Source of the DNA: Fontisphaera persica
GTDB lineage: Bacteria > Verrucomicrobiota > Verrucomicrobiia > Limisphaerales > Fontisphaeraceae
NCBI RefSeq assembly: GCF_024832785.1
Contig: NZ_CP116615.1
Coordinates: 62,001 to 126,000, forward strand
Length of the DNA stretch: 64,000 bases
Direction of reading: 5' to 3'
Shown here: piece after piece, positions 43,389 to 53,400 of the stretch
Numbering within the stretch: the first letter of the stretch is position 1
How the letters are laid out: every line of letters starts with the position of its first letter
The notes under the pieces: generated by a model
What the model saw: the letters and a program-made list of their open reading frames with translations, nothing else
The model's database searches: none
Told to the model about the DNA's origin: nothing
Translations under genes and position numbers: made by a program

Positions 43389-44786
43389 TTATTTGTTGTC
43401 CACCAACATGAAGGTGACTTCGGCCTCGCTCACGACGTCGCCGTCCACCAGGCAGGTGCCTTTGGCCTTGCCGATTTTGCCGCGCATTTTCAGCACTTCC
43501 ACGTCAATGGTGAGGACATCGCCGGGGCGCACTGGTTTGCGCCATTTGACATTCTCGGCGGACATGAAATAGGCGAGTTTGCCGATGTTTTCGGCCTGGC
43601 GCATCATCAGGATGCCGGCCACCTGGGCCATGGCCTCCAGTTGCAACACGCCCGGCATGATGGGGTGCCCGGGGAAATGGCCTTCAAAATAGAACTCGCC
43701 GATGCTCACATTTTTCACGCCCACGACGCGGTTGCCTTCGATTTTGATGACCTTGTCCACCATCAAAAACGGGTGCCGGTGCGGGAGGATTTGCATCACC
43801 TGCATCACATCCAGGGTGGCGCCATCCTTGACCAAATCGGGGGAAGGCCCGGCCTTTTCTGCCGGCGCCTCCTTTTCCTTGCGCGCGGCGGGGGCGGGTT
43901 TTTCCTTTTCCGCCTCGGGCGGCGGGGGGGTGAACGTCTGCACGGCCTGCAAGGGCTTGCGCATCTGGGCCAGGATGGCCTTGCCCAGCTCGTTATTGGC
44001 GGCGTGGCTGGGCTTGACGGCGACGATGTGCGCCAGCAAGGGGCGGCCCAGCAGGGCCAGGTCACCCACAATATCCAGCATTTTGTGCCGCACAAATTCG
44101 TTAGTGTAGCGCAGCGGCTCATTGGTCAGCACGGCGTCGTCCCGGATGATGACCGCATTTTCGAGGCTGCCGCCCTTGATTAATCCGTTTTTGAACAGCA
44201 GCTCAATTTCCTCGAAGAAACAAAAGGTGCGGGCGTGGGCCAGTTCCTTTTCCCAGGTTTCCGGGGTGATTTCCACGCTGTAATACTGGGTGAAGCGCCC
44301 GTGTTTATCGGCGCTGGTGCAGGTGATTTTGAAGGTGTCGTGGGGAAAGGCCGCCATGAAGGTGTCCCCCAGTTGCAACTCGATGGGCGCTGCCAGGCGG
44401 TAAGGATCGCGCTGCTCGGGTTGGGGCGCGAGGCCGGCCTCATGAATCATCCGCACGTACTCGCGCGCGCTGCCATCGGCAATCGGCGGCTCGTTGGCGT
44501 CCAGTTCTACAATGGCATTGTCCACGCCGCAGCCGGCAAAGGCGGCCAGCACATGCTCCACCGTGTGCACCTTGGCATTGCCCTTGGCAAGGGTGGTGGA
44601 GCGCAGGGTATCGCTCACCTGCTCGAGGCGGGCCTCAATTTCCGGCCGGCCTTCCAAATCCACCCGCCGGAAGCGAATGCCGGTGTTGCCGGGAGCGGGC
44701 AAAAAGGTCATGTTCACCCGGTTGCCGCTGTGGAGGCCGATGCCGGAGAACGACGCGGATTTTTTTAGCGTTTGTTGTTGCGCCAT
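43389..44786 (-). CDS. lpxC/fabZ: LpxC-FabZ fusion: UDP-3-O-acyl-GlcNAc deacetylase / 3-hydroxyacyl-ACP dehydratase
   Basis: 465 residues from the ATG at 44786 (MAQQQTLKKSASFSGIGLHS). LpxC domain (1-290): zinc ligands in VHTVEHVLAAF and RHKMLDIVGDLAL, plus the catalytic His near HIVAVKPSHAANNEL. A Pro/Glu/Lys/Ala-rich linker follows (about 300-335). The FabZ hotdog domain (335-465) has ILPHRHPFLMVDKV and FEGHFPGHPIMPGV with the active-site His and the Glu in LQLEAMAQ. The first activity commits to lipid A; the second supplies unsaturated acyl-ACP. Such bifunctional proteins are known in Bacteroidetes and some other Gram-negatives, and this linkage couples lipid A and phospholipid acyl supply. 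Both active sites appear intact. Confidence 0.95.
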   Translation of the reverse strand: MAQQQTLKKSASFSGIGLHSGNRVNMTFLPAPGNTGIRFRRVDLEGRPEIEARLEQVSDTLRSTTLAKGNAKVHTVEHVLAAFAGCGVDNAIVELDANEPPIADGSAREYVRMIHEAGLAPQPEQRDPYRLAAPIELQLGDTFMAAFPHDTFKITCTSADKHGRFTQYYSVEITPETWEKELAHARTFCFFEEIELLFKNGLIKGGSLENAVIIRDDAVLTNEPLRYTNEFVRHKMLDIVGDLALLGRPLLAHIVAVKPSHAANNELGKAILAQMRKPLQAVQTFTPPPPEAEKEKPAPAARKEKEAPAEKAGPSPDLVKDGATLDVMQVMQILPHRHPFLMVDKVIKIEGNRVVGVKNVSIGEFYFEGHFPGHPIMPGVLQLEAMAQVAGILMMRQAENIGKLAYFMSAENVKWRKPVRPGDVLTIDVEVLKMRGKIGKAKGTCLVDGDVVSEAEVTFMLVDNK

Positions 44787-44920
44787 GCACGGGCAGTTAA
44801 CAAAAACCGGGCGTGCTTGGCAAGGATGCCGTTTGGCGGCCCGGGACCCAGACCGCATGCACTCCACCGTTGCGCGGGGGGCGTTCCTCCACTAAGCTTG
44901 AGGCGGACGGAGCAGGCGGC

Positions 44921-45487
44921 ATGATGCTGGTCATAGACAATTACGATTCGTTCACGTTCAACCTGGTGCAATACCTGGGGGAAATGAAGGTGCCGATGCG
45001 CATTGTGCGCAATGACCAGATTACCCTGGACGAGGTCGCAGAATTAAAGCCCGAGCGCATCCTGATTTCCCCCGGCCCCTGCTCGCCGCGGGAGGCCGGC
45101 CTGTCCAACGACATCATCCGCACGTTTGGGCCGAAAATACCGTTGTTTGGAGTGTGCCTGGGGCACCAGTGCATTGGCCACACCTTTGGGGCGCGGGTTA
45201 TTGTGAATTACCGGATGATGCACGGCAAGGTGTCACCCATTCATCACAATGGGCGCGATTTATTTGAGGGCATGCCCAATCCCTTCCGCGCCACGCGCTA
45301 CCATTCACTGGTGATTGAGCGGTCCTCGCTGCCGGATTGTCTGGAAATCACGGCGGAGTCGGACGAGGGCGAAATTATGGGGGTGCGGCATAAGGAATAT
45401 CCCATCTGGGGGGTGCAGTTTCATCCCGAAAGCATTCTCACCGAGGAGGGCCGCCGGCTGGTGGGCAATTTTTTGAAGCTGGGCTGA
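44921..45487 (+). CDS. pabA/trpG: Glutamine amidotransferase of aminodeoxychorismate/anthranilate synthase
   Basis: 188 residues beginning [20 protein letters not shown]; the purine stretch GGAGCAGGCGG just upstream supports 44921. It is a class I GATase with the nucleophilic cysteine in [10 protein letters not shown] (about residue 79) and His/Glu in [13 protein letters not shown] (about 168-170). It supplies ammonia from glutamine to PabB or TrpE. There is no chorismate-binding subunit beside it, so assignment to folate or tryptophan synthesis is open; it may serve both. It is divergent from lpxC-fabZ and convergent with the recombinase gene. Confidence 0.92.
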   Translation: MMLVIDNYDSFTFNLVQYLGEMKVPMRIVRNDQITLDEVAELKPERILISPGPCSPREAGLSNDIIRTFGPKIPLFGVCLGHQCIGHTFGARVIVNYRMMHGKVSPIHHNGRDLFEGMPNPFRATRYHSLVIERSSLPDCLEITAESDEGEIMGVRHKEYPIWGVQFHPESILTEEGRRLVGNFLKLG

Positions 45488-45503
45488 GGCGGGGGATTGC
45501 CGC

Positions 45504-46427
45504 TCAGGCGCGCGGGTGGAAGCGGCGGTGAATCTCCCGCAGTTTGCTGGCGGCGACGTGCGTATAAACCTCGGTGGTGGCGATGTGGGCGTGGCCCAAT
45601 AATTCCTGAATGACACGCAAATCCGCGCCATGTTCCAGCAGGTGAGTGGCAAAACTGTGGCGCAGCATGTGGGGCGTGATGCGCCGCTGAATGCCCGCCC
45701 GGCGCACGCATTGCCGGATGCGCCACCACAGGGTGATGGGGGAAAAGGCGGTCCCGCGCTGGGTCAGAAACACCTGGCCGGGGGATTTGGGGGTGACCAG
45801 CTCCGGGCGCCCGCGGTGGAGGTAGTTTTGCAGGGCAGCGATGGCCATCTCGCCTACTGGCACCACCCGCTCTTTGTTGCCCTTGCCGATGACGTTGATA
45901 AAACCGGCCTCCAAATGGAGCTGCTCGAGGCGGAGGGCGCATAATTCGGCGCGACGCAGGCCGCAGGCATAGGCCAGTTCCAGAATGGCGTGGTCACACA
46001 GGGCGCGGGGACTGGCCGGCTCCGCCGGCGCTTTCAGCAGACGCTCAATTTCCGCATCCGACAAGGCCTTGGGCAGCCGTTGCCAGCGGCGGGGCAGCGA
46101 CAGGGATTCAGTGATGTTGGCGGGCAGGTGTTTTTCCTGCTCGGCCCAGCGATAAAAGGCGCGCAGGGCGGCAATGGCCAGGTACACACTTTCCGGCGCC
46201 AGCCGGCGCGGCGAGTCTTTGGGTTCGGTATGGAGGGGCCGGGAGCGCTCGTGCTCCAGATAACGCATCAAGTCGGGCAGCTTGACCTGACGCCAGTCAC
46301 CCAGGCCCTCCTTTTCGGCCCAGTTGACGAAAGCGCCCAGGAGTGCGGCATAGGTGCGCTGGGTATGCTCGGCCATGCCGCGCTCCAAGCGCAGGTGCAT
46401 GAGAAAATCTTCAACCAGCGCTTGCAT
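45504..46427 (-). CDS. Tyrosine recombinase, XerD/XerC type
   Basis: 307 residues. The N-terminal SAM-like core-binding domain (1-100) starts MQALVEDFLMHLRLERGMAE. The catalytic domain has Arg in YACGLRRAELCAL (about 158), Lys in VIGKGNKERVVPV, His-x-x-Arg in HMLRHSFATHLLEHG (about 253-256), His in LLGHAHIATTEVYTHV and the Tyr nucleophile within that last string (about 288). Its length and clean motifs match Xer recombinases that resolve chromosome dimers. There is no neighbouring transposon or integron structure, and housekeeping genes flank it (pabA, purC). Whether it is XerC or XerD cannot be decided here. Confidence 0.9.
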   Translation of the reverse strand: MQALVEDFLMHLRLERGMAEHTQRTYAALLGAFVNWAEKEGLGDWRQVKLPDLMRYLEHERSRPLHTEPKDSPRRLAPESVYLAIAALRAFYRWAEQEKHLPANITESLSLPRRWQRLPKALSDAEIERLLKAPAEPASPRALCDHAILELAYACGLRRAELCALRLEQLHLEAGFINVIGKGNKERVVPVGEMAIAALQNYLHRGRPELVTPKSPGQVFLTQRGTAFSPITLWWRIRQCVRRAGIQRRITPHMLRHSFATHLLEHGADLRVIQELLGHAHIATTEVYTHVAASKLREIHRRFHPRA

Positions 46428-46461
46428 GGCGGCGGGGACCCTGGCGGGCAGGGCAGGGATT

Positions 46462-47352
46462 TTAGAGCTCGCGGCCCGTCAGGCGGCGGTAGGCTTCCAG
46501 GTATTTGGCCTGGGTTTTCTCGACCACCTCGGGCGGCAACATGGGGCCGGGCGGGGTTTTGTCCCAGTCGAGGGTTTCGAGGTAGTCCCGGACGAATTGC
46601 TTGTCAAAGCTGGGCTGGCCGCGGCCCGGTTGATACTGGTCCGCCGGCCAGAAGCGGGAGGAATCCGGGGTGAGCACTTCATCAATCAAGATTAGCTGGC
46701 CTTCGTACAGGCCAAACTCAAACTTGGTGTCGGCAATAATGATGCCCCGCTGGCGGGCGTAGGCGCGGGCGTGGGTGTAAATCTTCAGGCTCAGGTCCCG
46801 TACTTTTTCAGCGATTTCACGGCCCACGATTTGAGCGGCCTGCTCGAAAGAAATGTTTTCGTCATGGCCGGTTTCGGCCTTGGTGGCGGGGGTGAAAATC
46901 GGTTCGGGCAGCTCGCTTGATTCCTGCAGTCCCGCCGGGAGAGGGATGCCGCAGACGGTGCGCGAAGCCTTGTACTCCTTCCAGCCGGAGCCGGCCAGAT
47001 AGCCGCGCACGACGCATTCAATGGCCAGCGGTTTGGCCTTTTTGACAATCATGCTGCGCCGCTCCAACTGGGGCGCATAAGCGGCCAGCGAGGTCGGCAG
47101 CGGGTCGCCCGCGCGCAACACCCGGTGGTTGGGCACCAGCGACTCGGTCTGGTCAAACCAGAAATGCGACAATTGGGTGAGTACTTCGCCCTTGCGGGGG
47201 ATGCCGTTGGGCATGATGACATCGAAGGCGGAGATGCGGTCGGTGGCCACGAAAAGCAGGTGTTCACCCAGGTCAAACACCTCGCGTACTTTGCCGCTTT
47301 TCAGTTTTTTGACACCGGGCAGGTCAATGGTCAGCAATGGTTGAATAGCCAT
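46462..47352 (-). CDS. purC: Phosphoribosylaminoimidazole-succinocarboxamide synthase
   Basis: 296 residues starting [20 protein letters not shown], the long (yeast ADE1-like) form. Signatures are [36 protein letters not shown], the ATP/substrate segment [16 protein letters not shown] and [11 protein letters not shown], and the C-terminal [17 protein letters not shown]. It joins aspartate to CAIR in purine synthesis using ATP. It ends 34 bases before the recombinase start on the same strand, so the two may be cotranscribed. Nothing unusual was seen. Confidence 0.95.
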   Translation of the reverse strand: MAIQPLLTIDLPGVKKLKSGKVREVFDLGEHLLFVATDRISAFDVIMPNGIPRKGEVLTQLSHFWFDQTESLVPNHRVLRAGDPLPTSLAAYAPQLERRSMIVKKAKPLAIECVVRGYLAGSGWKEYKASRTVCGIPLPAGLQESSELPEPIFTPATKAETGHDENISFEQAAQIVGREIAEKVRDLSLKIYTHARAYARQRGIIIADTKFEFGLYEGQLILIDEVLTPDSSRFWPADQYQPGRGQPSFDKQFVRDYLETLDWDKTPPGPMLPPEVVEKTQAKYLEAYRRLTGREL

Positions 47353-47412
47353 GCGCCGAATATGCTAATGCACGAAAAAAGTGCAACAGCGAAAAACAGC
47401 GGCAGCCATTTT

Positions 47413-49341
47413 TTAGCGGCCGTAATCGCCGCGGGGAAGGCGTCCCGCCCGGGAGACATCCACTGCGCCAATGCCCAGGGCATGGGCGGGGGATTGCGGG
47501 TAAAAGCGGGCGTTGGGCTGCCAGAGGTTCTGGAGCAGGGGGCGGTTGGTGGAGACGCCCGGGGGCGGCTGGGTGGCGGTTTGCCGCGCGGTGTACTGTT
47601 CGAGGGTCACCCATTCGTAGCGGCCGCTCTCGGCGAAAAACAAGTTGTTGCTCCACGTGGTCACGGCTTGCATACCCTCCACGCGGATTTTGCCGGTGGC
47701 GTATAGCACATTGCGCTCGAGGGTGAAGCCGGTGGAGCGGGGAAAAGTGATTTTGGCATCACCCAGGACCATGAAGAGGTTTTGGCGGATGGTGTTGTTG
47801 GTGGCCATGTGATTATGTGAGGGCCAATGGACGCGAATGGCGACGTTCGACTCCACCACGCAACCGGAGCTGCGTTCATCCAGGTAGTAGGCGGAGGCGC
47901 CATAGCCGCCGGTGTCCACAATGTCCCGCGCCAGATTGCCGCGCAGCACGCAGTTGGAGGCCGCAAACATGTAAATGGCTGCGCCATCGTGCAGCACTTT
48001 CATGCAATCATAAATCAGGTTGTTTTCCACCAGGTTGGAGAGGCCGCCGTAATTGATGGCGGAGTAGGAGCAGTCATGCACTTCGTTATGGGCGACGCGG
48101 TTCTGGCGTCCGCCGCGGTAGATGCCAATGGCGCTGGGATAGGCGCGGCCAATGCCGTGGATATGATTGTTGAGGATGACTGAGCGTTCGCCGCCCACAT
48201 ACACCCCGCCGGCGCCGCAGTCGGTAATCTCGCAATTTTCCACGCGCACCTCGCGCGTGAGGCCGCCGCTCTTGATGGCGTGGCCGGCCACGCCGGCAAT
48301 TTTCAAGCTGTCCATGGTGCATTGCTCCACGTGTTGCAGTTGAATGGCGCCGGGGAAGGCTTCCGCCGCAAAGCCACCGGAAATCAGCGGCACCGTGGTG
48401 GCGCTGAGCGCCAGGCGCCGCAATACCACGCCGCGGACTGGTTTATCCCGTTCACCCCGCAGGCTGATGATGGTGGTTTGGGTGGGGGCCACCACCTCCA
48501 GTTGGGCCATGGTTTCGCCTGGTTTGGGCCAATAGACCACCCGGTGGCGCGCGCGGTCATGGTACCAGTTGCCCGGGGTCAGCATGCCTTGCTCGATGTT
48601 CCACAACACGTATTTTTGCACGCCAAACGCCCCGGGCGGATGGCCGGTTTTCGGGGACAATTTCAAAATGCGGTTGGTGGGGTCATGCGCGGCAATGCCC
48701 ACGCAGGATTCATCCCACATGTGATAGACGGTGATTTCCGCGTTGCCTGTTTCCAGCCAGTTGCCGACGTCTCCCTTGCGGTATTGGAGGGTGGTCAGTT
48801 CTTCTTCGGTGGGCGGGCGTTGCCAGCCGCCGCCGGTGGTGGACATCCAAGGCACTTTGAAAACGCTTTCATGCGGCAACGCACCGGTGGAGGGATAGCG
48901 CGCCCGGGGCCGGGCTTCGCCATTGACCAGCAGAAGCCGGATTTCCCAAGGTCGGCCGCTGGGTGAGGGCGGCAGCGGTGCGGCCTGGAACTTGCCGTCC
49001 GGCTGCCAATTGGTGAGCCGGATGCCGCCGTAGAGCAGGGGAGGAGTTTGGCCGGCGCCTTCCACCACCAACCCGGCATCCTGCGGACCCAGCGTGACGG
49101 CCACGTTGTAGTAGAGGCCGCTGTGCACCAAAATCCGGTGTGGGCCGGGCATCTGCCGTGCGGCCGCCACGGCCTCCGGCAGGCTGCCCAAGGGGCGTTC
49201 GGCGCTGCCGTCTCCTGCTCGTGCGCCGGCGGCCACGTGCCAATCTCGCGCGGGCAAGCCAGGGGCAAGAAGCATCGCTGCCAGGCCAAGCGGGAATGCC
49301 CGGCGCGCACCCAGGGAATGAAAGAGGGCATGGATATGCAT
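47413..49341 (-). CDS. Secreted right-handed parallel beta-helix protein
   Basis: 642 residues with an N-terminal signal peptide (AFPLGLAAMLLAPGLPA, cleavage near residue 31). The start RDWHVAAGARAGDGSAERPL followed by GSLPEAVAAAR is the common entry of pectate-lyase-like and glycosidase beta-helices. Residues 300-560 hold repeated short turns with N-N and asymmetric spacing (VENCEITDCGAGGVYVGG, LNNHIHGIG, HNEVHDCSYSAINYGG, ENNLIYDCMKV), typical of the right-handed coil. This fold degrades polysaccharide in relatives, for example pectate or alginate lyases, but no specific catalytic Lys/Arg/Asp set could be assigned. It stands alone, 60 bases upstream of purC on the same strand. Confidence 0.78.
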   Translation of the reverse strand: MHIHALFHSLGARRAFPLGLAAMLLAPGLPARDWHVAAGARAGDGSAERPLGSLPEAVAAARQMPGPHRILVHSGLYYNVAVTLGPQDAGLVVEGAGQTPPLLYGGIRLTNWQPDGKFQAAPLPPSPSGRPWEIRLLLVNGEARPRARYPSTGALPHESVFKVPWMSTTGGGWQRPPTEEELTTLQYRKGDVGNWLETGNAEITVYHMWDESCVGIAAHDPTNRILKLSPKTGHPPGAFGVQKYVLWNIEQGMLTPGNWYHDRARHRVVYWPKPGETMAQLEVVAPTQTTIISLRGERDKPVRGVVLRRLALSATTVPLISGGFAAEAFPGAIQLQHVEQCTMDSLKIAGVAGHAIKSGGLTREVRVENCEITDCGAGGVYVGGERSVILNNHIHGIGRAYPSAIGIYRGGRQNRVAHNEVHDCSYSAINYGGLSNLVENNLIYDCMKVLHDGAAIYMFAASNCVLRGNLARDIVDTGGYGASAYYLDERSSGCVVESNVAIRVHWPSHNHMATNNTIRQNLFMVLGDAKITFPRSTGFTLERNVLYATGKIRVEGMQAVTTWSNNLFFAESGRYEWVTLEQYTARQTATQPPPGVSTNRPLLQNLWQPNARFYPQSPAHALGIGAVDVSRAGRLPRGDYGR

Positions 49342-49425
49342 GGGGATGAATATGGAGGAAAATTGGGGGCAGGAAAAGTTGGAGTTCTCAAAAACGGGTG
49401 AGATTTTTATGACGAGCCGACCATA

Positions 49426-50196
49426 TCATTTTAACGGCCGGGGTTTTCCGCCGGGTAAAAATTCGCGCAGGGGGCATTGGTCGCAGCGCGGGGTTTGCGC
49501 CAGACAATAATGTTTCCCCACCATGACCAGTTGGGCGTGGTAGTCCTGCCACAAATCCAGGCGCTCCTTTTCCGGCCCATGACTCAGCGCATTTTCACAG
49601 AGGGCCTTGAGGGATTCGTACTCTTCGGCCGTTTGCGTTTTGCCGTGGTGCCGGTGGGGGCGGGGAGGCTGCCACCAGGCGTGGCGGATAAAAATGCGCT
49701 TGGTGTAGGCGTCCACCACAAAGCTGAGATGGCTGCCGGCATAAAGCAGCATGCTGTCGGCGGTTTCGCGGCCGATGCCGTAAATGGACAACAGCCGGGC
49801 GCGCACCGTGGCGGTGCTGCCAGCAAACAGGCGGGTTAAATCGCCACCATAATCGCGGACGAGCACCTCCAAAAACGCCCGCAACCGTTTGGTTTTGAGG
49901 TTGAAGTAACCAGCGGGGCGAATGAACTGCGCCAGGCGGTCCGGGGGCAGGGCCAACAATGATGACGGCTCCAGTGGTACGGCTTGTTTGAGATTGGCCA
50001 TGGCGCGCTCCACGTTGGACCAGGCGGTGTTTTGCGTCAGGATGGCTCCCACGCAAACCTCAAAGGGTGTTTCCCCCGGCCACCAGTGTTGGTGCCCGAA
50101 GTGGGCGCGCATCCGCGCATAAGCTTGTCGCAAGGCCGCGTCGGGGTGGGCCTTGCCGGGGAGGGTGGCGGCAGGTTGAGGTTCGTTGTTGCGCAC
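49426..50196 (-). CDS. Endonuclease III-related DNA glycosylase (MagIII-like)
   Basis: 256 residues, HhH-GPD fold. Early helix: CVGAILTQNTAWSNVERAM. Hairpin: SIYGIGRETADSMLLYAG (about residues 140-157), where the catalytic Lys of endonuclease III (GRKTA) is Glu. The general-acid Asp is kept in FVVDAYTKRI. The C-terminal cluster reads CLAQTPRCDQCPLREF, keeping three cysteines with C-x6-C-x2-C spacing but not the fourth. The GIGxETAD form with no Lys matches Helicobacter MagIII-type 3-methyladenine glycosylases, which are monofunctional without AP lyase activity. It excises alkylated or damaged bases. A [4Fe-4S] centre may be missing or have another ligand. It is divergent from the phytase-like gene. 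Confidence 0.8.
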   Translation of the reverse strand: MRNNEPQPAATLPGKAHPDAALRQAYARMRAHFGHQHWWPGETPFEVCVGAILTQNTAWSNVERAMANLKQAVPLEPSSLLALPPDRLAQFIRPAGYFNLKTKRLRAFLEVLVRDYGGDLTRLFAGSTATVRARLLSIYGIGRETADSMLLYAGSHLSFVVDAYTKRIFIRHAWWQPPRPHRHHGKTQTAEEYESLKALCENALSHGPEKERLDLWQDYHAQLVMVGKHYCLAQTPRCDQCPLREFLPGGKPRPLK

Positions 50197-50481
50197 GCGC
50201 GGACGCTAACAAGCTGGGCGGGCGGGGTCAATGGTGCGGCCGCCTGGTGAAACGGGCGGACATGACGCCCGGAATGGGGACGCGCGCGCATTGGATTTGC
50301 CAACTGGATGTTGCAATTGGCGCGCTATTGCAAGGCCGCTTCCTGATACCGCTTTTCTCGTTATCACCTTCCTGTGACGCATTTGCCAATCCGTTGCCAT
50401 GCACTTGAGAGAGTTTCGGCGCGTGGCGGATGAGCGGAAGCGTCCAGTCATCTGCCTTGCCCGAACATCCATAACCAAAGC

Positions 50482-53400
50482 GTGAAAATGACTATGAAAC
50501 GCAGACTCATTCCCTGGCTCATGACATGGCTGGTGCTGGCGGCCCTGCCTTGCGCGGCACAGTTCACTGGTTTCACCAACCTCGGCCTGGTAGCCGTAGG
50601 CAGAGTACCAGGCGATGCGTTTGACGTGCGCGGCGCCGGACTGGACTCGCTGGGCGGCTTTGGTTCCGCCACCCATTTTGATTGGGGTTCGCTGGTGCAG
50701 GAAGGCCGGACGTTGCGCGGCACGTTGTATGCGCTGCCGGACCGTGGATTTGGCGATGGCACGCAGAACTACCTGACCCGCATTCTAACGTTCAGCCTGA
50801 GCATTACGCCCTACGAGGGGCCTGGCCCGGCGCCGCAGGACCAGATCTCCCTGGTGAACACGGGGCTGATTTTTTTAAGGTACGAAGGCACCAACCATTA
50901 CACCGGCTTTGATGCCAACGACACCAATGTGATTACTCACCCCCAATCCGCGCCAAACAGCCTGGGGCAGGGGCGCCGCAGTCTGGATGGCGAAGGTCTG
51001 GTGCGACTGCCGGATGGGCGCTTCTACATCAGCGATGAATATGGGCCGTTCATCTATCGGTTTTCGGCGGAGGGCCAATACGAGATGCATTTTCAGATTC
51101 CACCTTCCTTGTTGCCAAAGGTGGGGCCGACGTTTCCGCGCACCAACTTTTTCACGGCGGTGACGGCGCCCACCAGCGGGCGGCGTAACAACCGCGGGCT
51201 GGAGGGATTGAGCATGACGCCGGACGGCAAACGTTTGTTTGCCATATTGCAAAGCCCCACCATTCAAGATGCCGGCGGCGGCACGGGCGGGCGCAACACG
51301 CGGGTGGTGGTGTTTGATGCTGAAGAGGGCTCGCCCACCTACGGACAGGCTTTGGCGATGTACATCTATACCCTCACGCTCAATGGCAGCGCCCAGACCA
51401 ACCGGCATACGCCGGTCAGCGAAATCCTGGCGTTGAACCACAAAGAGTTTCTGGTGCTGGAACGCGACCAAATCGGCCAGGGATTGACCGGCACCAATGT
51501 TTTGACAGTGCCGACGTACAAGCGGGTGGTGCTGGCCTCGTTGGAGGGCGCCACCAATATCATTGATTCGCCCTACAACCTCGAGCTGGGCGCGCCCGGG
51601 CAGTTGTCCCTGCCGGCCAGCGGGTTGCCTTCCACCATCAAGCCGGTGGCGCGCATGGATTTGGTGGATTTGCTGGACGAGCAGCAATTGGGAAAATTTG
51701 GACTGAACGCGCGGGCGCCGCATGACACCAATACGATTCCAGAAAAAATCGAAAGCCTGACGCTGGTGCCCCTGTTGGAAGGCCAGCGCCCGGACGACTA
51801 TCTGTTGCTTATCATCAGTGACAATGACTTCAAGGCGCCGGTGGTCTATCACAATGGCGAGGTGGTGGGGACCAATGAAGTGGGCATGGACACCCTGGCG
51901 CTGGCTTATCGGGTCACGCTGCCCACCTACGGGGCTGGCGCGCCGCCCAATCTGGCGCCGGGGGTGGTGTTGGCAGGCCCCACCAATGCGGTGCTGGCCG
52001 GGCCGGTGGCCTTCAAGCTCACCGCCAACGCTTATGACCAGGATGGCAAAATCATGCGTGTCGAGTTTTATCGAGGATTGGAAAAGGTGGCGGAAGATAC
52101 TGCTTATCCTTTTGAGCTGGCAGTGAACTTGACCAATAACGGCATTTTTGCCGTGACGGCAGTGGCGTATGACCATAGCGGAGCCGCCGCCACCTCGGGG
52201 GTTTATCAGGTGGAAATGGTGACGAGTAACCTGCCCCCGCTGGTGGCGTTGCGCACCACGCCTTCGGTGGTTCCCACCAACGCGCCGGTGAACTTCACCT
52301 TGGTGGCTGATGTCCAGGATGTGGACGGGTGGATTTCTCGCGTGGTGTTTTACCGCAATGGCACCGCCGTGCGCACCAACACCGCGGCGCCCTATCAGAC
52401 CAGCTATACCAATCATGCCCTGGGTGATTTCATTTATTGGGCGGTGGTCACCGATAACCTGGGTCTGAACACCACTTCCGCGCCGGTTTATATTACCGCG
52501 CGCAAAAACACCGCCTCCCCGCCGCTGACCGTGCAAATTCTGCATGGCAGCGATTTCGAGGCGAGTTTGAATGCCATTTTTGACGCGCCCGCCTTCAGCG
52601 CCGTGCTCAACGGGCTTAAGGCGCAGTATCCCACCAACACGCTGATTGTGTCGTCTGGGGACAACTACATTCCCGGTCCCTTCTTCAACGCTGCCGGGGA
52701 TCCGGCTGCAGGCTTCAACGGGGTGGCCGGCCGGGGTGACATCGTCATGTTCAACGCGATGGGCTTCCAGGCTTCGGCATTTGGCAATCACGAGTTTGAT
52801 GCCGGCACGCCGCAGGTGCGAAGCCTGATTCTGCGTGATGCGGCCGTGAATTACGCGGGGACCCTCTTCCCTTATCTCAGCGCCAATTTGAACTTTGCCA
52901 CCGACAGCAGCATGGCCAGTCTGGTGGCGGCCGATGGGCAGCTCAACACGGCGCTCAGCAACCGGGTGGCGCGGTCTTGTGTGGTCATGGTGGGCGGGCA
53001 ACTCATCGGCCTGGTGGGGGTGACCACGCCGGACCTGCGGGCGATATCCTCGCCGGGCAACATTCAGGTGGACACCAACCTGGTGGGGGCGGTGCAGGGG
53101 GCGGTGGACGCGCTGTTGCCGCTGGGGGTGAACAAGGTCATTGTGCTGGCCCACCTGCAGCAATACGCCAATGAATTTGCGCTGGCTCAACAACTGCGCG
53201 ATGTGGACGTGGTCATTGCCGGCGGCTCCCACGCGGTCTTTGCCAAACCTGAAGACCGGTTGCGGCCGGGGGACGTGGCGGCCACCAATTACCCCGTGTG
53301 GTTTAACAGCACGCTGGGCCAGCCGGTGGCGGTGGTGAACGCCGGGGCCAACTACCGTTATGTGGGACGCTTCATTGTGCGATTCAATGAGGAGGGCGTC

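Noticed and set aside
45504-46427. Tyrosine recombinase as evidence of an integrative element
   Set aside because: Flanked by pabA and purC, no attachment-site duplication or cargo; best read as a housekeeping Xer protein.
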